From an uncultured Bifidobacterium sp. (lineage in GTDB: Bacteria; Actinomycetota; Actinomycetes; Actinomycetales; Bifidobacteriaceae), in contig CALNAE010000268.1 in assembly GCA_937874315.1 (NCBI GenBank), positions 1-8,910 on the forward strand: a DNA stretch of 8,910 nucleotides, written 5' to 3'. A program made the position numbers and the translations under genes. The notes beneath the pieces are model-generated. The model did not search any database and had not been told where the DNA came from. It saw only the letters and a list, made by a program, of their open reading frames with translations. This document shows, one piece after another, positions 5,921 to 8,910 of this stretch. Position 1 is the stretch's first letter, and every line of letters starts with the position of its first letter.

Positions 5921-6744
5921 GCGGCGTGACATCACACGCGCAACACCGCGATCTCGAGACGCGCGTCCCTTCCAAGCCACCGGTTCGCGCGCGTGTGGTG
6001 ATCGCGGCGGTGGTGTGCGTCGCGCTCACCGCAGTCTCCTGCGCGCCCGGTATCGGCGTGGGGGTCGATCTGCGCCTCATCGCCCGGAATTGGGATAACG
6101 GCGCCAAACGCATCGCGCAGCTGCTCCATCCCGATTTCACGTTCTTCGTCCGTACGCTGCCGCAGTTGAGCCAGACGCTGCAGATGGCATTCATCGCCAG
6201 CATCGTCTCGGCGGTGATATGCGTGCCCTTGATCTTCTGGGCCGCGGCGCTCTCGAATCAGAACGGCGTCGGACGCCGAATCACCAGATTCATCATGGAC
6301 GTGATCCGTGCGGTTCCCGATCTGCTGTACGCCTCGATTCTGGTGGCCATGGTCGGTGTGGGGCCTCTTCCCGGCATCATCGCCTTGGTGCTGGTCGATA
6401 TCGGCATTCTGGTCAAGTTGCTCTCCGAATCGGTGGACGCCTTGGACCCGGGTCTGGTGGAGGCGGCGGATTCGGCCGGAGCCACGCGCTGGCAGACCAA
6501 CCGTCTGATGATATGGCCGGCAACGGTTCCCGCATATCTCAGCCAACTGCTGTACGTGTTGGAACTCAACGTCAGAGCCTCGTCGATTCTCGGGTTGGTC
6601 GGTGCGGGCGGATTGGGTCTGCTGATCGATTCGGTGCGTACCTATTACCGCTATGACCAGCTGTCGATGATCATCCTCGAGATTCTCGTCGTGGTCGTCG
6701 TGCTCGATACCCTGAGTGCCGCGCTGCGAAGAAGACTGATATGA
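5917..6744 (+). CDS. phnE: PhnE-like ABC transporter permease (first copy)
   Basis: A 275-residue polytopic membrane protein of the phosphonate-type permease family. After a 24-residue polar N-terminus the hydrophobic segments lie near 25-45, 88-111, 133-170, 205-215, 222-240 and 248-268. The cytoplasmic EAA loop that docks to the ATPase is clear: EAADSAGATRWQTNRLMIWP (182-201), with the conserved glycine at 188. The late block LNVRASSILGLVGAGGLG (217-234) is characteristic of PhnE-type permeases and recurs almost unchanged in the second permease. The start overlaps the ATPase stop as ATGA and is served by GGGGAG (5906-5911), 5 bases upstream. Its 3' end overlaps the second permease in the same way. 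Two different permeases imply a heterodimeric channel. Confidence 0.87.
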   Translation: MSGVTSHAQHRDLETRVPSKPPVRARVVIAAVVCVALTAVSCAPGIGVGVDLRLIARNWDNGAKRIAQLLHPDFTFFVRTLPQLSQTLQMAFIASIVSAVICVPLIFWAAALSNQNGVGRRITRFIMDVIRAVPDLLYASILVAMVGVGPLPGIIALVLVDIGILVKLLSESVDALDPGLVEAADSAGATRWQTNRLMIWPATVPAYLSQLLYVLELNVRASSILGLVGAGGLGLLIDSVRTYYRYDQLSMIILEILVVVVVLDTLSAALRRRLI

Positions 6745-6812
6745 CAAGGGCAGATATGACCGTGAGCGATATGGCGAGGGTTGATGTAGCGAGGGTTGAT
6801 ATGACAGCGCAA
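6738..6812 (+). repeat. Five tandem 15-bp units spanning the permease-permease junction and start codon
   Basis: Units begin at 6738, 6753, 6768, 6783 and 6798; consensus is approximately GATATGRCGAGGGTT. Four units carry ATG in the same position (6741, 6756, 6771, 6801); the fourth has GTA instead. The purine blocks AAGGG (6746-6750) and GAGGG (6791-6795) each sit 5 bases before the next ATG, so the units read as repeated Shine-Dalgarno/start modules. The third and fourth units share a 12-bp identical block (6774-6785 and 6789-6800). In the second permease they encode MTRA, DMTVS, DMARV, DVARV and DMTAQ. Confidence 0.75.
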
Positions 6813-7721
6813 GGTTCTCGACCGATGGAGCACGGCGTGACCTTGGCGCCGCGTCTGTCCGCCACATCGCCTTGGCGCGGGCGGAATACCGGGGACGTGT
6901 CTGCCGTCCCATCCGGCAGGGGGCCCAAACCTCGTCCCGCATGGCGTCCGCCGCAACGGCCGCTGAGACCGGGGAAAGCCGTGGCATGGCTGCTGCTGAC
7001 GGTGCTGGCGGTGGCGAGTTTCCATGGCATCGCGATTGACTGGCGCCGCATCGGCGATCTTCCCGCCCAGATCGTGCAGTATTCGGTGTTGATGTTCACC
7101 CATCCCGACTGGACTAAATTCGGCGAGGCCGCGCATCAGACGTTATTGTCCGTGGAGATGGCCTGGCTCGGCACAGTACTCGGCGCGCTTATCGCGACTC
7201 CGTTGAGTTTTCTGGCATCTCGCGGCTTTTCGCCCCGATGGATCGTGACGCTGCTGCGCGCCGTGTTCTCCCTAATTCGCGCTGTGCCTGAGGTGGTGTT
7301 GGCCATCATCTTGCTGACGGTGACGGGTCTCACCCCGTTCACCGGCGCCCTGACGCTGGTGCTCACCAGCATCGGCACCCTAGGCAAGTGGGGGTACGAG
7401 GCGGTCGAACGTGCCGACGACAAGCCCATCGAAGCGACGCGTTCCGTGGGCGCGACGACCTGGCAGATCCTGCGCTGGGGCGTGTGGCCGGATGTGGCCC
7501 CCGAGTTCCTGTCATTTTGGCTGTACCGTTTCGAGGTGAACGTCCGCGCCTCGGCGGTGCTCGGACTAATCGGTGCGGGCGGCATCGGCGATATGCTCTC
7601 ATCGTACGTGCAATACCGGCAGTGGCCGGTGATCGGGGTGCTCCTCATCGTCGTGGTCGTGGTGACCATGGCGGTGGATGCCGTGTCGCAGACTCTTCGC
7701 AAGCGTATCGTAGAGGGATGA
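6741..7721 (+). CDS. phnE: PhnE-like ABC transporter permease (second copy) with long N-terminal tail
   Basis: A 326-residue permease homologous to its upstream neighbour. Membrane segments are near 80-96, 135-158, 168-195, 198-215, 256-262, 270-288 and 296-312. The EAA-type loop is EATRSVGATTWQILRWGVWP (231-250), and VNVRASAVLGLIGAGGIGD (267-285) is the PhnE-type block shared with the first copy. The first 79 residues are unusual: pentapeptide repeats (1-23) are followed by a Pro/Arg/Gly-rich stretch (about 38-79). The ATG at 6741 overlaps the previous stop as ATGA and is chosen on coupling. In-frame ATGs at 6756, 6771 and 6801 are serious alternatives, and those at 6756 and 6801 have better ribosome binding sites. 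Its own stop overlaps the regulator start as ATGA. It presumably pairs with the first permease to form the pore. Confidence 0.85.
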   Translation: MTRADMTVSDMARVDVARVDMTAQGSRPMEHGVTLAPRLSATSPWRGRNTGDVSAVPSGRGPKPRPAWRPPQRPLRPGKAVAWLLLTVLAVASFHGIAIDWRRIGDLPAQIVQYSVLMFTHPDWTKFGEAAHQTLLSVEMAWLGTVLGALIATPLSFLASRGFSPRWIVTLLRAVFSLIRAVPEVVLAIILLTVTGLTPFTGALTLVLTSIGTLGKWGYEAVERADDKPIEATRSVGATTWQILRWGVWPDVAPEFLSFWLYRFEVNVRASAVLGLIGAGGIGDMLSSYVQYRQWPVIGVLLIVVVVVTMAVDAVSQTLRKRIVEG

Positions 7722-8614
7722 GCGAGGCGATATCGAATTGGAACGGCAGTGACGAGGCCTTGCCTTTGGCGCGTATTGCGGCATTGCAGACATCACTGCT
7801 ACCCAGTGAACAAAAGGTCTCTTCGTCCATCCTTTCCGATCCTGACCGCGTGGTCGAGGGCACCGCGCAGGAACTGGCGGATGCGATCGGAGTGTCGAGA
7901 TCGACCGTTATCCGTGCCTGTCAGCGTCTCGGTTACACCGGATACCCTCAGCTCAGGGTCGCCCTCGCGCGTCAGCTCGCCATGCAGAGCACGGCGGAAC
8001 GGAAGGTTTCCGGTCAACGTGGCGCGTCGGCCGAGTCCGACGTGCTCGGGTTCATGCGCGATAAACTCGACCTCCTGGTTCGTGCCGTCCCCTTCCTGCT
8101 TGACGCGCTCAGCGGCGCGATGGTCGATCGGGCGGTACAGTGCCTTGAACAGGCCACGCATATTCTGGTTGTGGGCAACGGTTTGTCTTCGTCGTTGGCC
8201 GATGAATTCGCGTTGCGACTTACCGCCGCAGGGTTTCGGGCTCAGTATGTGGCAGATGGCATCGGGCAACAGATCGCGGCGAGGCAATTGGGTTCGGGGG
8301 CGGTCTGCATGGTCGTGAGCGGATCGGGGGACACCCGTATCAGCATCAGCGCGGCAACGGCGGCGCGTCGAAGCGGGGCCACCACCATCGCGCTGACCTC
8401 GTTTCCCAATTCCCCGTTGGCCCGTGCCTGTGATCTGGTGCTCGTGGCCACGACGGTCGGCCAATCGTTCCGCAATGAGCTGTCGGAGACGTCGCGCATC
8501 GCGCATGCCATCGTGCTGGAGCTGTTGATCGACGTGCTCAAGGCGAGGACCGGATCGAATTCACCGGCACGCGAGTCTTCCATGGACGTCATCGCCGAGA
8601 ATCTCGATGAATAG
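7718..8614 (+). CDS. RpiR/MurR-family transcriptional regulator (HTH + SIS domain)
   Basis: A 298-residue DNA-binding regulator. The N-terminal RpiR-type helix-turn-helix covers about 15-85, with the recognition region TAQELADAIGVSRSTVIR (49-66) followed by the family pattern CQRLGYTGYPQLR (68-80). The C-terminal SIS domain (about 135-275) contains VVGNGLSSS (151-159) and VSGSGDT (200-206), the loops that bind the phosphate of phosphosugars in this fold. Family members sense sugar phosphates or phosphorylated amino-sugar derivatives and act as repressors or activators. The ATG overlaps the permease stop as ATGA, with AGAGGG immediately before it, so the open frame extending further upstream is not used. 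As the last gene of the transport operon it most likely regulates that operon; the inverted repeats at 3062-3119 are the candidate binding sites. Confidence 0.88.
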   Translation: MSEAISNWNGSDEALPLARIAALQTSLLPSEQKVSSSILSDPDRVVEGTAQELADAIGVSRSTVIRACQRLGYTGYPQLRVALARQLAMQSTAERKVSGQRGASAESDVLGFMRDKLDLLVRAVPFLLDALSGAMVDRAVQCLEQATHILVVGNGLSSSLADEFALRLTAAGFRAQYVADGIGQQIAARQLGSGAVCMVVSGSGDTRISISAATAARRSGATTIALTSFPNSPLARACDLVLVATTVGQSFRNELSETSRIAHAIVLELLIDVLKARTGSNSPARESSMDVIAENLDE

Positions 8615-8624
8615 ATCGTCGTGA

Positions 8625-8639
8625 TATATCCGGGATATA
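8625..8639. repeat. 15-bp palindrome just after the regulator gene
   Basis: TATATCC-G-GGATATA is a perfect inverted repeat with one central base, starting 11 bases after the regulator stop. It has no T-run after it. Its left flank contains GATATATC, the same octamer palindrome found upstream of the FNT gene at 1059-1066. Confidence 0.4.
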
Positions 8640-8653
8640 ACTTGGATGTCCCT

Positions 8654-8696
8654 ATTGGATGTCTCTAAGAGACACCCAATATCTTTCCAAGATATT
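8654..8696. terminator. Probable bidirectional terminator or structured region between convergent genes
   Basis: Two overlapping inverted repeats lie between the regulator stop (8614) and the stop of the minus-strand gene. The first has 13-bp arms (8654-8666 and 8668-8680), pairing at 12 of 13 positions around one central base, with an A-C mismatch. The second is AATATCTT-N3-AAGATATT (8678-8696), perfect. They share bases 8678-8680, so the hairpins compete slightly. A convergent arrangement favours a terminator on both strands, but neither strand shows a proper T-run and the stems are not GC-rich, so the function is inferred mainly from position. Confidence 0.45.
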
Positions 8697-8767
8697 TCCT
8701 CCCCAGCGCGTCGTCATAGGTGCAGAACGATTTTCATATTCCTTTGTTCTTCATTCGAGCGGAGGCC

Positions 8768-8910
8768 TTAAGCGCCGCGCTCTTCTTCGTTGCGTTCGGC
8801 GCGGTCGATGATCGCGTTGACAGCCAGACCGAATGCCGTGGTCAGCGCGGATGTTAGCAGTGAGCATATGAGCATATGAGCGAGGCCTGCCAGTGGTTGA
8901 GCCGGTATCC
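8768..8910 (-). pseudogene. 3' part of a membrane-protein gene, apparently frameshifted by an 8-bp duplication (runs off the window)
   Basis: Reading in from the right edge on the minus strand, the frame starting at 8910 gives GYRLNHWQASLICS. Ten of its first eleven codons end in G or C, as expected for a real gene here. After the repeat it changes to YAHC and stops at 8854. A different frame takes over at the repeat: LLTSALTTAFGLAVNAII (a membrane helix), then DRAERNEEERGA and a TAA at 8770-8768, again with G/C-biased third positions. Removing one 8-bp copy joins the two parts into a single smooth sequence ending in a membrane helix and a charged cytoplasmic tail. The gene is thus probably disrupted in this copy, switched off by slippage, or affected by a sequencing error. 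The protein family is not recognised. The alternative of one intact frame from 8910 to 8768 (IPAQPLAGLAHM before the helix) has poor codon bias upstream of the repeat. Confidence 0.55.
8861..8880. repeat. 8-bp tandem repeat, two and a half copies
   Basis: TGAG followed by two exact copies of CATATGAG (8865-8872 and 8873-8880). The unit is not a multiple of three, so changing the copy number shifts the reading frame of the minus-strand gene that contains it. Confidence 0.8.

Noticed and set aside
5932..6987. Long open frame on the minus strand opposite the first permease
   Set aside because: The predicted protein is Arg/His/Gln-rich and low-complexity, whereas the plus strand encodes a clear PhnE-type permease with an EAA loop.
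7388..7717. Upstream extension of the regulator reading frame by 110 codons
   Set aside because: It overlaps the end of the second permease in another frame, is rich in Arg and Gly, and lacks the helix-turn-helix family start. The ATGA overlap at 7718 gives the expected RpiR length.

Overview
The window looks like a chromosomal stretch from a high-GC Gram-positive bacterium, most likely a Bifidobacteriaceae member. This rests on strong G/C bias at third codon positions, a Gram-positive lipoprotein substrate-binding protein, a formate/nitrite-type channel, and the gene repertoire. The genus is an inference; no rRNA or other marker gene is present.

Left part (1-1042, minus strand): the first 18 codons of a probable low-specificity L-threonine aldolase lie at the left edge. 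A formate/nitrite transporter (FNT) gene lies just upstream of it on the same strand, 55 bp away. A divergent 220-bp region (1043-1262) separates the FNT gene from a plus-strand nitroreductase-family flavoprotein (1263-1901). After 65 bp comes a class III metallophosphoesterase of the CpdA/Rv0805 type (1967-2998), with an unusual heptapeptide-repeat insertion and possibly a leaderless start.

Central and right part (3173-8614, plus strand): a six-gene unit encodes a HAD-family phosphatase-like hydrolase, a PhnD-like lipoprotein, a PhnC-like ATPase, two PhnE-like permeases, and an RpiR/SIS transcriptional regulator. The last five genes are joined by 1- or 4-base stop/start overlaps (TAATG, ATGA, ATGA, ATGA), so they are almost certainly cotranscribed and translationally coupled. 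The genes suggest import of a phosphorus-containing solute, possible cytoplasmic phosphate release by the HAD enzyme, and control by a regulator whose SIS domain would be expected to sense a phosphorylated sugar-like ligand. No C-P lyase, phosphonatase or phosphite dehydrogenase is visible, so the substrate is open. Two perfect inverted repeats with GTTCA/TGAAC half-sites sit upstream of the unit and are candidate operators.

Right edge (8615-8910): a relatively AT-rich convergent intergenic region carries three inverted repeats. Beyond it is the 3' part of a minus-strand membrane-protein gene, apparently frameshifted by an 8-bp tandem duplication.

A recurring theme is short tandem duplication: 21-bp units in the phosphoesterase, 12-bp in the ATPase, 15-bp units carrying Shine-Dalgarno/ATG modules at the permease-permease junction, and 8-bp in the last gene. 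No rRNA, tRNA, insertion sequence or CRISPR array was seen, and no gene-free stretch exceeds 300 bases.
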